From the NCBI GenBank assembly GCA_016789455.1, contig JAEUQU010000002.1:868001-932000 (forward strand): a stretch of DNA of 64,000 bases, given 5' to 3'. The notes under the pieces are model-generated. The model was not told the DNA's origin and ran no database searches. It was given only the letters and a program-made list of their open reading frames with translations. Numbering within the stretch: the first letter of the stretch is position 1; the number at the start of each line of letters is the position of its first letter. This DNA comes from Candidatus Saccharibacteria bacterium (GTDB taxonomy: Bacteria; Patescibacteriota; Saccharimonadia; Saccharimonadales; Saccharimonadaceae). Made by a program: the position numbers and the translations under genes. Of the stretch, positions 55,915 to 63,624 are shown one piece after another.

Positions 55915-57732
55915 TTAGAGCGCCTCGATGTAGGCCTTGAGTTCACTCAGTTTCACCTTCTCTTCACGGTCACGCAGGCGCAGACTGACTTCGCCGGCTT
56001 CGGCGTCCTTGGGGCCGACGATGATCTGGACCGGAATCTTCAGGCCGGTGGCTTCGCGGATCTTCTTGCCGAGGGATTCGTTGCGGGCGTCGACGGTGTA
56101 GCGGAGTTCATTGAACTTGACCGGCTGCATCAGGACAGTGTTGTCGAGGACGGCTTTGATCCGATCGACGTAATCCAGAATGCTGTCGTTGATGGTGACG
56201 ATGCGAATCTGTTCCGGTGCTACCCATAGCGGGAACCAGCCTGCGGTGTGTTCGATATAGACGCTCAGGAAGCGCTCAATCGAGCCCAGCAAGGTGGAGT
56301 GGAGCATGACTGGCCGCTGGATGCTGTTTTCGGCATCGATGTACTCTAGGCCGAAGCGCTCAGGCTGCACGAAATCAAGCTGGACCGTGGCCACCTGATG
56401 CTCGCGGCCGATGGCATCGGTCGCCATGAAGTCGATCTTGGGACCGTAGAACGCAGCTTCGCCTTCTTGTTCGAAGTAGTCGAGCTTATTAGCGATAACT
56501 GCGGACTTAAGCTGTTCCTGGGCGGACTGCCAGAGGTCGGCGTCACCAAGATACCCATCGCTGTCGTCACGGTAGCTAAGGCGGACGCGCAACTTCATGT
56601 CAAACGAAACATAGAGCTCGTTGGCGGCCGCCAGCAGGCCGTTGATTTCCTGTCCGATCTGGTCCTGTCGGCAGAAGACATGGCTGTCGTCCTGTGTCAG
56701 CGAGCGGACGCGGTTCAGGCCGCCTAGCTCACCGGTTTTTTCGTCACGGTAATCAGTGGTGGTCTCCAGGAAACGCACTGGCATGTCGCGGTAGCTACGG
56801 GGACGGCTGGCGAAAATCTGGGTATGATGCGGGCAGTTCATCGGCTTCAGCGCCATTTCATCGCTGGTTTCCTGGCTCTTCACCAAGAAAAGTTCGCCAC
56901 CGAACTTTGCCCAGTGGCCGCTGGTCTCATACAGGTTCTTCTTAGTAATGTGGGGCGTCCAGACCTTGGTGAAGCCATTGCGCTCGCGCAGCTGATTGGA
57001 GTACTGCGCCACTTTCTCTCGCAGGACTGTGCCACGCGGCGTGAAGAGCGGCAGGCCGACGCCGACCAGTGGCGACGTCGTATAGAGGTCAAGTTCTTTG
57101 CCAAGGCGGCGGTGGTCACGCTTCTTGGCTTCTTCGAGCTGTTCCAAGTAAGCATCCAACTCTTCCTGGGTAGCGAAGGCCACACCGTACAGCCGCTGCA
57201 TCTGCGGGTTCTTCTCGCTGCCGCGCCAGTAGGCGCCGGCGACGCGCATCAGCTTGAAGGCGCCGACCTTGCCGGTGCTGGCGACGTGCGGGCCGCGACA
57301 GAGGTCAGTAAAGCTGCCATTGGTATAAAACGAGACGGTTTCGATGGCGGCGTCGCCTTCGGCGATAGTGCCCATCTCGCTGGCATCCAGATCTTTGGCA
57401 ACGGTAGTGCCGGAACGCTTGAGGTCGTTCAGCAGTTCTTCCTTGTACGGCTGCTTGCCTTTCTTGGCCCAGACGATTGCCTCGTCGACGCTCATTTCGG
57501 AGCGCTCGAACGGTTGGTCGTCCTTGATGATGTTGCGCATGACGTTCTCGATCTTTTTGAAATCGTCTTCGGAAATCTTTACATTCGGGATATCAATGTC
57601 GTAATAAAAACCATTCTCTACCACTGGGCCGATGCCAAGACGGGCCTCCGGCCAGAGCCGCATGGTGGCCGTTGCCATGATGTGGGCCAGGCTGTGGCGC
57701 ATGGGGTGTAGGTCATCGTGTTGGTGGGACAT
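55915..57732 (-). CDS. thrS: Threonyl-tRNA synthetase without TGS domain
   Basis: 605 residues. Starts directly with the second additional domain: MRHSLAHIMATATMRLWPEA and GPVVENGFYYDID (H-x3-H editing/zinc-like motif HSLAH). The class II core has motif 2 (FTKVWTPHITKKNLYETSGH; MALKPMNCPHHTQIFASRPR; SYRDMPVRFLETTTDYRDEK), zinc ligands C-P-H and H, and motif 3 RPVMLHSTLLGSIERFLSVY. The anticodon-binding domain ends with LKAYIEAL. The TGS domain of long ThrRS is absent. ATG 57732 is supported by AGAGGAG; the in-frame extension to 57942 belongs to the leader. First gene of the run that includes miaA. Confidence 0.96.
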   Translation of the reverse strand: MSHQHDDLHPMRHSLAHIMATATMRLWPEARLGIGPVVENGFYYDIDIPNVKISEDDFKKIENVMRNIIKDDQPFERSEMSVDEAIVWAKKGKQPYKEELLNDLKRSGTTVAKDLDASEMGTIAEGDAAIETVSFYTNGSFTDLCRGPHVASTGKVGAFKLMRVAGAYWRGSEKNPQMQRLYGVAFATQEELDAYLEQLEEAKKRDHRRLGKELDLYTTSPLVGVGLPLFTPRGTVLREKVAQYSNQLRERNGFTKVWTPHITKKNLYETSGHWAKFGGELFLVKSQETSDEMALKPMNCPHHTQIFASRPRSYRDMPVRFLETTTDYRDEKTGELGGLNRVRSLTQDDSHVFCRQDQIGQEINGLLAAANELYVSFDMKLRVRLSYRDDSDGYLGDADLWQSAQEQLKSAVIANKLDYFEQEGEAAFYGPKIDFMATDAIGREHQVATVQLDFVQPERFGLEYIDAENSIQRPVMLHSTLLGSIERFLSVYIEHTAGWFPLWVAPEQIRIVTINDSILDYVDRIKAVLDNTVLMQPVKFNELRYTVDARNESLGKKIREATGLKIPVQIIVGPKDAEAGEVSLRLRDREEKVKLSELKAYIEAL

Positions 57733-57993
57733 GGGCAGTCTCCTCTTTCGTGCGTTTAATGTTGTGAAAAATATGTAAACTCTACCGCTGTTAGCAATAA
57801 AAAAGCCGCCCGGTTGCTCCTGACTGCCAATGGCATATGGTGCTTCCGTGCGTCTCGGTCCTGGCGCTGCGTTATGTGCAGTTTCAGGAGGTTCCACCTC
57901 GACTATTACTCTTACGACCTTCGGTTCGCCCGTCGTCGTCACTCCCGCGAAGCTCAGCGGGTGGTGAGGCCGCTTCGTTGCTTGCCTCTAGTG
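57733..57993 (-). promoter_or_regulatory. Structured thrS leader, possible T-box
   Basis: An extended -10 (TGTGCTACACT near 57993) starts a leader of about 260 nt. It holds a CCCGC...GCGGG hairpin, a GAGGTGGAACCTC hairpin whose TGGA loop is the core of the T-box antiterminator (T-G-G-N pairs with the uncharged tRNA end), and CGGGCGGC followed by TTTTTTATT. A frame GTG ACG ACG ACG inside it would encode three Thr codons. The T-box consensus is only partly met and no clean terminator arm was found. Confidence 0.4.
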
Positions 57994-58046
57994 TAGCACA
58001 CCGGCCTGGAGAATACAGCCTTGAGTGATTAACACATACCCACTGC

Positions 58047-58535
58047 TTAGGTGCGGCAGCCGCGCGAGATGTTCATCCAGATGTCGTCGCTGGTGTATGC
58101 CAAGCGGTCGGGACCGGACGAATAGATGTCTGACGAGACATAATCCGAGGCACCGCTGAGACAGTCGTTGTCGTCGTAGCCATAGGGAGTGCCCCAGGGA
58201 TCACGCGTCGGCGCTTCATTATTTACCAGGCCTTCGGTCTTGAGGGCGTCGATCGTCCGCTCCCATTCAGGAGCCGAGGGCGGATTGGTGTCGCCGTTCC
58301 AGGCATCGCCGACGGGCGGTAGCTCACCCTTGCGATCCTTGTAGTTGAGCATGACACGCTTGAGCTGCGTCATGTCGGCATTGGCCTTTTGGATGCGCGA
58401 GCGCTGGGCCGAGGAGTTATATGTGCTGCTGGCGATGACACCGATGATGGCCAGCACGACGATGACCAGAATCAGCTCGGTAATGCTGAAACCTTTGCTG
58501 GCTGCACTGGCGAGAGGTGAAGAAGAGCGCTTCAT
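58047..58535 (-). CDS. GspG-like pseudopilin / type IV pilin
   Basis: 162 residues. The leader MKRSSSPLASAASKG is cut before FSITELILVIVVLAIIGVIA (Glu+5 kept). The globular part is the closest in the window to classic GspG: LKTEGLVNNEAPTRDPWGTP, then YGYDDNDC and the calcium-loop-like SSGPDRLAYTSDDIW ending. Cys pairs C-LSGASDYV and SRGC can form a disulfide. TACAAT is 9 nt before ATG 58535, so the leader is minimal. Confidence 0.92.
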   Translation of the reverse strand: MKRSSSPLASAASKGFSITELILVIVVLAIIGVIASSTYNSSAQRSRIQKANADMTQLKRVMLNYKDRKGELPPVGDAWNGDTNPPSAPEWERTIDALKTEGLVNNEAPTRDPWGTPYGYDDNDCLSGASDYVSSDIYSSGPDRLAYTSDDIWMNISRGCRT

Positions 58536-58633
58536 AATGTGCCTATTGTAGCACACTGCTTATGCTTGCCTCCCGCCCCTGTCTTTGCTACTATGCTGTA
58601 GACCAGTGCGAAAGCACGCGTATTTCACAATTT

Positions 58634-58710
58634 GGATCCGTAGCTCATTTGGCTAGAGCGCCGCATTGACGTTGCGGAGGTGGCAGGTTCGAATCCTGCC
58701 GGATCCACCA
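58634..58710 (+). tRNA. tRNA-Val (GAC), CCA encoded
   Basis: Acceptor GGATCCG/CGGATCC, D arm GCTCATTTGGCTAGAGC, anticodon stem CCGCA/TGCGG with loop TTGACGT, T arm GGCAGGTTCGAATCCTGCC, encoded CCA. Confidence 0.96.
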
Positions 58711-58720
58711 GATGAATATG

Positions 58721-58747
58721 AAAAAGCCACCCTCCCGGGTGGTTTTT
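58721..58747 (+). terminator. tRNA-Val terminator
   Basis: AAAAAGCCACCC/GGGTGGTTTTT. Confidence 0.85.
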
Positions 58748-58756
58748 ATATTCATT

Positions 58757-58866
58757 GGCGTCTCCGGCAGGATCCGAACCGTAAGAAGTTCGGGCGCTGC
58801 CTTGCCGACCAGTGTCGGCAGGGTTAGCATGAGCGCAGCGAGAGAATTATCCTGCCGGATCCACTC
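58757..58866. repeat. Duplicated tRNA-Val 3' sequences forming a large hairpin
   Basis: TCCTGCCGGATCCAC (about 58850-58864) repeats the tRNA 3' end directly. TCCGGCAGGATCCGAACC (about 58764-58781) is an inverted copy of the T-arm/acceptor segment with one mismatch. The two copies pair with each other over 11 bp and enclose TGCCGAC-CAGT-GTCGGCA. This looks like attachment-site or tRNA-targeting debris of an integrated element, or a transcribed tRNA-like hairpin. Bases 58867-58914 hold nothing else. Confidence 0.6.
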
Positions 58867-58914
58867 AGCTACTACTGTTATTTAATGATATTTTTTTACA
58901 ACAATCCCTATTCC

Positions 58915-59547
58915 CTACAACGTCGAAGGATCCGGCAACTTCAGCCGGCACATAATCTCACTCCCCCGTATCTCCGTGTAGTTGCTCTGGGCCGGCGTGC
59001 TCGAGAAATTCGGCCAGTACGGTGGTTCGGCCGGAGCCATAATCGGCCCGACCGGGCACTTGGTGGCCGCTTCCAGGTAGCAGGTCAGTCCCCAAGGGTA
59101 CGTACTGCCATCGAGTGTAAACATGTTGTCCGGGTAAAAAGTCGCGCCTTCACGCGTGCCGCCCCAGCCGGTAAAGTCGACGATGCTCGGCAGCGGCAAT
59201 GGGTTGGCGTTGCTCATATACGGCCGTATCCGGGTATTGAACGTGGCGTCGTTGCTACCGGCCCAGCACCCGTCGGCATTGCCCTCGCCAAGACAGGCGG
59301 CCCATGTGGTCGGGTAGGCCCGGTTATCTGTCGCGTAGGCTATCAGCGCCTTCTGGTACGCCTTGACCGTCGAGATGGTGTGCGAATCCCGTGCCTGCTT
59401 CTGTGCCCGTGAAAAGACGGTAAGCGCGATGGCAGCCAGGATGCCGATGATTACCACTATGATCAGCAGCTCAACGATAGTAAACCCACGCCGCAAGCCG
59501 GTGCCGTTCGCCGTCTTCTTGTGCCTGAAAAGTTCCACCCTGCTCAT
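58915..59547 (-). CDS. Type IV pilin-like protein
   Basis: 210 residues. The leader MSRVELFRHKKTANGTGLRRG is cut before FTIVELLIIVVIIGILAAIA. It is the closest relative of the 17268 pilin: AYQKALIAYATDNRAYPTTW, C-LGEGNADG-C, a FNTRIRPYMSNANPLPLPS segment and CRLKLPDPS at the C-terminus. Four or more Cys suggest two disulfides. The start is placed at ATG 59547, where TATAGT lies 9 nt upstream; the frame to 59787 includes 80 implausible residues. Confidence 0.9.
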   Translation of the reverse strand: MSRVELFRHKKTANGTGLRRGFTIVELLIIVVIIGILAAIALTVFSRAQKQARDSHTISTVKAYQKALIAYATDNRAYPTTWAACLGEGNADGCWAGSNDATFNTRIRPYMSNANPLPLPSIVDFTGWGGTREGATFYPDNMFTLDGSTYPWGLTCYLEAATKCPVGPIMAPAEPPYWPNFSSTPAQSNYTEIRGSEIMCRLKLPDPSTL

Positions 59548-59664
59548 ACTGCCACCACTATACCACGCAGCTGCCCGCTGCAAGCTTTTCCACCAGAGGT
59601 GCCGTTTATCCACTAGCAAAAACAATAGCGTTATGACACTATGTAGACATAAGGATAATCGAAT

Positions 59665-60075
59665 ATGCGCTGCCTCGCCTGTGACAATACGAAACTGGAG
59701 ACCACCAATTCCCGCAAACACCCCCGTGAGACCAGGGTGTGGCGGCGACGTCATTGTACGACATGCGGCCTGACGTTCACTACGCATGAATTACCAGAAT
59801 ATTCCGGCGGATTTGTCATCATCCGCGGCCGGCGCAAGCGTGACCGCCGGCCATTCAGCCATGCCGGCCTGCTCCGCGAGCTGTTCACGGCTGGCGGCCA
59901 CGTGAAGCGTCAGGACGACCTGGTGTGGCTGGCGCAGACCGCGGCGGCACGGGCCATGCGGGTCGCCGCGGCCCGGCAGTTCACGTTGCCGGCTGACGAG
60001 TATGTGGCCATCGTCATGGCGACGCTGGCGGCATACGACGAACTACTGGCCGCAAACTACAAAGCCCGGCTGTAG
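59665..60075 (+). CDS. nrdR: Transcriptional repressor NrdR
   Basis: 136 residues. The N-terminal zinc ribbon has CLACDNTKLETTNSRKHPRE and RRRHCTTCGLTFTTHELPE, the NrdR signature (C-x-x-C, D/N-S-R, R-R-R-x-C-x-x-C-x-x-R/T-F-T-T-x-E). The ATP-cone that follows (GGFVIIRGRRKRDRRPFSHA onward) is diverged, and the family end V-A-Y-V-R-F-A-S-V-Y-R is not recognisable, so nucleotide sensing may be altered. NrdR represses ribonucleotide reductase genes; none is in the window. AAGGA lies 8 nt before ATG 59665. Confidence 0.88.
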   Translation: MRCLACDNTKLETTNSRKHPRETRVWRRRHCTTCGLTFTTHELPEYSGGFVIIRGRRKRDRRPFSHAGLLRELFTAGGHVKRQDDLVWLAQTAAARAMRVAAARQFTLPADEYVAIVMATLAAYDELLAANYKARL

Positions 60076-60084
60076 CAGCCGGGC
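60064..60084. terminator. Hairpin terminator between nrdR and the convergent GT2 gene
   Basis: GCCCGGCTG (60064-60072)/CAGCCGGGC (60076-60084); the nrdR stop codon is its loop. On the minus strand it ends with GGGCTTTG, 28 nt after the GT2 stop. Confidence 0.65.
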
Positions 60085-60111
60085 AAAAGCCGTCACTGAA
60101 CACATTTTTAT

Positions 60112-61767
60112 TTATTCATGGCTGGCGGTGTGCTGTACGCGGCCGGAGCCGGACTGACTGACGACCGACTTGTCGGTAACGTCGAACTTATCGAGGTATT
60201 TACCCAGCAGCAGCCGCGTCTGCGAGTAGATGGCCGCACTCGAGCCGTACAGAATGGACGTCACGGGCATCAGGGCCCACTGCAGGATCATCCAGAGGTT
60301 GCGGCGGCGCTTATAGCGGGCCGGCCGCGGCGGCAGCATCTTCATCGAGAGGAAGATACTCAGCACCAGGCCGATATAGCCCAGCCACTGCAGATAACTG
60401 ACCAGGTCTGGCAGCTCATGCGCCACGATACTGCGGTTGGATTCATTGGCAAAGACCAGCGGCGCCCAGGCTCCGAAGGCCAGGATGATAGATGAGGTGG
60501 CCCAGCTGACATGGCCGTCCAGCAGGCGCAGGAATTTAAAGAAGCCATCCAGCAGCGGCACCTCGCGGTGGCGGCTAAAGACCCGCGTGGCCACGTACGG
60601 CACATCAGAGGCGCCGTATGCCCAGCGGCGCAGCTGGATGAACTGGGCCTTGAGCGTCTTGACATAGGTGCTGGATAACACGGCATCCTGATAGATAGGC
60701 ACATAAATCGGAATCACCTCATACTGTCCCTTGAAGGCAAAATAGCTGCGCCAGAACTGATGGCCGTCCTCGACGACGGTACGGGTGCTCCAAAAATCGG
60801 TCTTCTCCAGGCTGACCAGGCTTTGGGCGTGCGCAGCAAAGTTGCGCAGCATGTGCGGCCGCAGCGAGTTGACCATGTTCCAGAAGGAGTTGCCAGTAGC
60901 CAGGACACGCATCGGCGCCGGCACATCCCAGATATTATTCAAAAACAGCGCTATCGGCTGGTAGGCGCACTCGTGGCGGCGCTCGTTGACGATGAACTCA
61001 TAGGCCAGGTAACTGAGGTAGGACGGGTGCGGCCGGTTGTCGGAATCGAGCGTCGTGATAATGACATGTTCCTTATTGACACCCCGCTTCTCCATCCAGG
61101 CCTGCAGCTGCCGGCCGGCGTACACGATGTTACCACCCTTGCCCACCACCTCATTGGGCAGGTCGCTGGGATGCTCGAAGGCGAAGGCTGCATAAAAATG
61201 TTCGCGGTATTGGTCGGCCAGCTCACGGGCGGTAGCACGGGTCGCTTCGGGACCACGGGCCTCATAGCCGATGACCAGGATAGTCTGCTTGGCCGGGAAG
61301 CTGTTGCTGAGCACCGACTGGACCGTCGGCTCCAACACCTCCCGTGCCTCGTTATAGGTGGCGATGATGACCACCTGGATAATCTCCGACGGCAGCGGAT
61401 ACCGTTGCCCGCTTAGACGCTTCAGATTGGCGAGGTGAGCGGCACGGTACTGCGGCTTGCCACCGTCATCGGCGGCCTGCCCCAGCGCACGCGCGGGGTC
61501 GGACAGGTCGTTCAGCCTGGCCTGCCAGTCGATGTCCTCGGCCACGCGCATGATGCTATAGCCCTGGAGCGTCCGCACCGCCAGCACCAGCGCCCGGATG
61601 ATCCAGCTGATGGTATAGACGATGATGAAAATAGCCGCCAGCAGCGGATTGAAGACGGCCAGGATAATCGGCAACAGTAGTAGTGACAGGCTCAACAGCC
61701 CAGGCAGTATCTCAAAGAAGCGGTACAGCTTGGACCGCTTGCCTAAGGGAATTTCAATATCATGCAT
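60112..61767 (-). CDS. Membrane glycosyltransferase family 2 (processive-type)
   Basis: 551 residues. Two N-terminal membrane helices (about 18-62) and three to four C-terminal ones (about 400-500) flank a GT-A domain. Landmarks are VVIIATYNEAREVLEPTVQS (nucleotide binding), TTLDSDNRPHPSYLSYLAYE (D-x-D), VVEDGHQFWRSYF (T/V-E-D catalytic base) and AQFIQLRRWAYGASDVPYVA (QxxRW-type motif of cellulose synthase/hyaluronan synthase-like enzymes). It probably makes or extends a surface polysaccharide; the sugar cannot be read. ATG 61767. The 61798 membrane gene lies 31 nt upstream and is probably in the same operon. Confidence 0.9.
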   Translation of the reverse strand: MHDIEIPLGKRSKLYRFFEILPGLLSLSLLLLPIILAVFNPLLAAIFIIVYTISWIIRALVLAVRTLQGYSIMRVAEDIDWQARLNDLSDPARALGQAADDGGKPQYRAAHLANLKRLSGQRYPLPSEIIQVVIIATYNEAREVLEPTVQSVLSNSFPAKQTILVIGYEARGPEATRATARELADQYREHFYAAFAFEHPSDLPNEVVGKGGNIVYAGRQLQAWMEKRGVNKEHVIITTLDSDNRPHPSYLSYLAYEFIVNERRHECAYQPIALFLNNIWDVPAPMRVLATGNSFWNMVNSLRPHMLRNFAAHAQSLVSLEKTDFWSTRTVVEDGHQFWRSYFAFKGQYEVIPIYVPIYQDAVLSSTYVKTLKAQFIQLRRWAYGASDVPYVATRVFSRHREVPLLDGFFKFLRLLDGHVSWATSSIILAFGAWAPLVFANESNRSIVAHELPDLVSYLQWLGYIGLVLSIFLSMKMLPPRPARYKRRRNLWMILQWALMPVTSILYGSSAAIYSQTRLLLGKYLDKFDVTDKSVVSQSGSGRVQHTASHE

Positions 61768-61797
61768 ATGGATAGTCCAAATCTGTTAGGGTGCGGC

Positions 61798-62181
61798 TCA
61801 GAGCGTAATGGTCCGATTGACGAAGAAGCCGACCAGCGCCAGGATAATAAGCAGCAGCAGGCTGCTGCCCAGCAGGAATTTGGCCAACACCTTGTAGCTC
61901 TCGTGCATCTTGACCGACAACCAGAGGCAGGCGGCCGACATGAAGACGGCAAAGACGACGAACGAGATACGCTCGTACCACTGGTCGCTGGCCAGCGAAC
62001 CCTGGGTTCTGCCCAGCTCAAGGCCGAAGCCATTATAGCGTATCGGAATCTGGACATCGCTGGGTTGCAGCCAAAGCACCAGCAACGCCGAAACAATCAG
62101 GCAGGTCAAAGCCAGGCCGATAGCCATGCCGAGGGCCAGCCGATCGCGGGCAAACTTCTTGAATTCTTGTTTGGGTAACAT
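61798..62181 (-). CDS. Small three-helix membrane protein, probable GT2 partner
   Basis: 127 residues with hydrophobic segments at about 16-37 (LGMAIGLALTCLIVSALLVL), about 73-92 (FVVFAVFMSAACLWLSV) and about 100-122 (LAKFLLGSSLLLLIILALVG). Between the first two lies a polar loop with YNGFGLELGRTQGSLASDQW. The start is ATG 62181, with an extended -10 (TGCTATAAT) 15 nt upstream. It is directly upstream of the glycosyltransferase gene on the same strand. No family recognised. Confidence 0.75.
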   Translation of the reverse strand: MLPKQEFKKFARDRLALGMAIGLALTCLIVSALLVLWLQPSDVQIPIRYNGFGLELGRTQGSLASDQWYERISFVVFAVFMSAACLWLSVKMHESYKVLAKFLLGSSLLLLIILALVGFFVNRTITL

Positions 62182-62317
62182 AGTCGCTGTCTGCCTATTA
62201 TAGCAAACATCTGCCGTGGGCACTGCCCCATCCTGCCCGTTTTTCATCCTTTTGGAATCATCAGCGCACACACGCATGTACGAAAACGGTCTGATAAACA
62301 GGCTGATCCATGTCCTA

Positions 62318-62363
62318 CCCGTCCGCGCCACCAGCTAGCTGCACTAGTGGCGGCGCGGACGGA
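62318..62363 (-). other. GC-rich hairpin 3' element of the 62370 gene
   Basis: CCGTCCGCGCC (62319-62329)/GGCGCGGACGG (62352-62362), 11 bp, plus inner CCA/TGG. It begins 7 nt after the stop codon and has no T-run. Confidence 0.7.
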
Positions 62364-62369
62364 CGGGGT

Positions 62370-63410
62370 TCATGGCCCGTAGGCCTCCAGGGTGCCCAGG
62401 TCGATGCCACCCGAGGCGTAGTCACCGGCGGCGTAGTCCACCGCCAGCAGCCGGCCTGGTTCGGTGCCGAAGCGCAGCACGTAGGCGGTGCTTGTCAGGC
62501 GCCTCCGGGCCAGCGTGTCCGGCACAGGGCCAGGTGCCGGCTCGTCAACCTCGACGAAATCAAGATTGCTGACCAGTACCAGTAGGCCTTCATCACGCGA
62601 GGCCACCAGCAGACACTGCGCCGAGCGCTCGTCCGGCGCACAGCCGGCCTTGAAGCCCCTGGCCCACCAGACGCGCTTGTCGAGCCAGTCCTCCGGGTCG
62701 CCGCTTGGCGGATGGACGCTGCTGACGTTGTCCGCCAGGGCGTATAGGACGCCGGCGGCAACATAGGCGTCATTGCCGGTACCGATCGGCTTGCCCAGGG
62801 CACGGGCCGCATCAAACCGCGGCTGGTTGGTCTCGCCGCTGCCCGTCAGAACGATGGACAGCTGCCCATCGCGCCGCTCGAAGTAGGCGAACGGGTCGGC
62901 GAAGGAGCTCAGCTCCGCCTGCCGCTCACCCCATGCCGTCCCGCCAAGCGGGGCATCGGCGGGCGGCGGCAGAGCCCGGTAGAGACCGGTGAGCTGATTG
63001 ACCTTGCCGTGGTCGGCCGCCCGCTCCTGGAAGAAGCGGATGGCGCGCTGCTCGATGGTGAGCTGCTGGAGGTCGGCCGGAAAATCGGCGTACTCCAGGG
63101 TGACGGGCGCCTCTAGCTGGCGCCATTCACTGTGCAGTTGTGGCAACCCCCATTCACCATCTCTGGTGAATGTTTGGAAGGGGTCGTTCAGCACCTGCCG
63201 GCCATTGATGAGCCAGCGGGCACCGGAACCACCCTGAGCCGCGCTCAGGGTCTGCGGTGCGGGCGGCTGTGTCATGCGGATGGCGAGCGTGATGCTTGAC
63301 ACCACTGCCATGACGACCAAGGCGACCGCTCCCACGCGAATAACGCGGGAGTCGAGGCGCAGGGGCAGTCGCCGGCGGGTGGCGCGATGGCGCGCCGGTG
63401 TTTTCTTCAC
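62370..63410 (-). CDS. Orphan cassette-type membrane-anchored protein, 346 aa
   Basis: Unrecognised. A basic N-terminus (KKTPARHRATRRRLPLR) and one membrane helix (VIRVGAVALVVMAVVSSITL, about 23-43) precede an exported domain of about 290 residues rich in A, D, L, P, Q and W. Its segments include FQTFTRDGEWGLPQLHSEWR, FFQERAADHGKVNQLTGLYR and SVHPPSGDPEDWLDKRVWWA. Two Cys (C-APDERSAQ-C) are probably disulfide-bonded. The start is GTG 63410 with AGAAGG 8 nt upstream. Promoter at 63556-63584, leader of about 140 nt with GC hairpins, GC-rich 3' hairpin: the cassette layout again. Confidence 0.8.
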   Translation of the reverse strand: MKKTPARHRATRRRLPLRLDSRVIRVGAVALVVMAVVSSITLAIRMTQPPAPQTLSAAQGGSGARWLINGRQVLNDPFQTFTRDGEWGLPQLHSEWRQLEAPVTLEYADFPADLQQLTIEQRAIRFFQERAADHGKVNQLTGLYRALPPPADAPLGGTAWGERQAELSSFADPFAYFERRDGQLSIVLTGSGETNQPRFDAARALGKPIGTGNDAYVAAGVLYALADNVSSVHPPSGDPEDWLDKRVWWARGFKAGCAPDERSAQCLLVASRDEGLLVLVSNLDFVEVDEPAPGPVPDTLARRRLTSTAYVLRFGTEPGRLLAVDYAAGDYASGGIDLGTLEAYGP

Positions 63411-63555
63411 GGTGTCACCTTCTCTGTCGGAAGACGTATCGGGGCTGAATCATCGGCGGCCGTACGCCGCATATGGCCTCAGCCTGTTTATCAACGAACC
63501 TGTCCGCTCGGCCTGCTCTTACAGGAGCCGGCCGGACGGGCAATGGACGCCATTG

Positions 63556-63584
63556 ACCATAGCACAAAATTGTAATTTTGTCAA
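63556..63584 (-). promoter_or_regulatory. Cassette promoter (62370 gene)
   Basis: Minus strand TTGACA (63584-63579), 17-nt spacer ending TTGTGC, TATGGT (63561-63556). Confidence 0.8.
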
Positions 63585-63624
63585 TATGCCTTGCTTACAG
63601 CTTGCCACGGGCGCGGCCGGCACA

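Noticed and set aside
58757-58866. A second tRNA gene after tRNA-Val
   Set aside because: Only the T-arm/acceptor sequences are repeated; no D arm or anticodon arm can be built.
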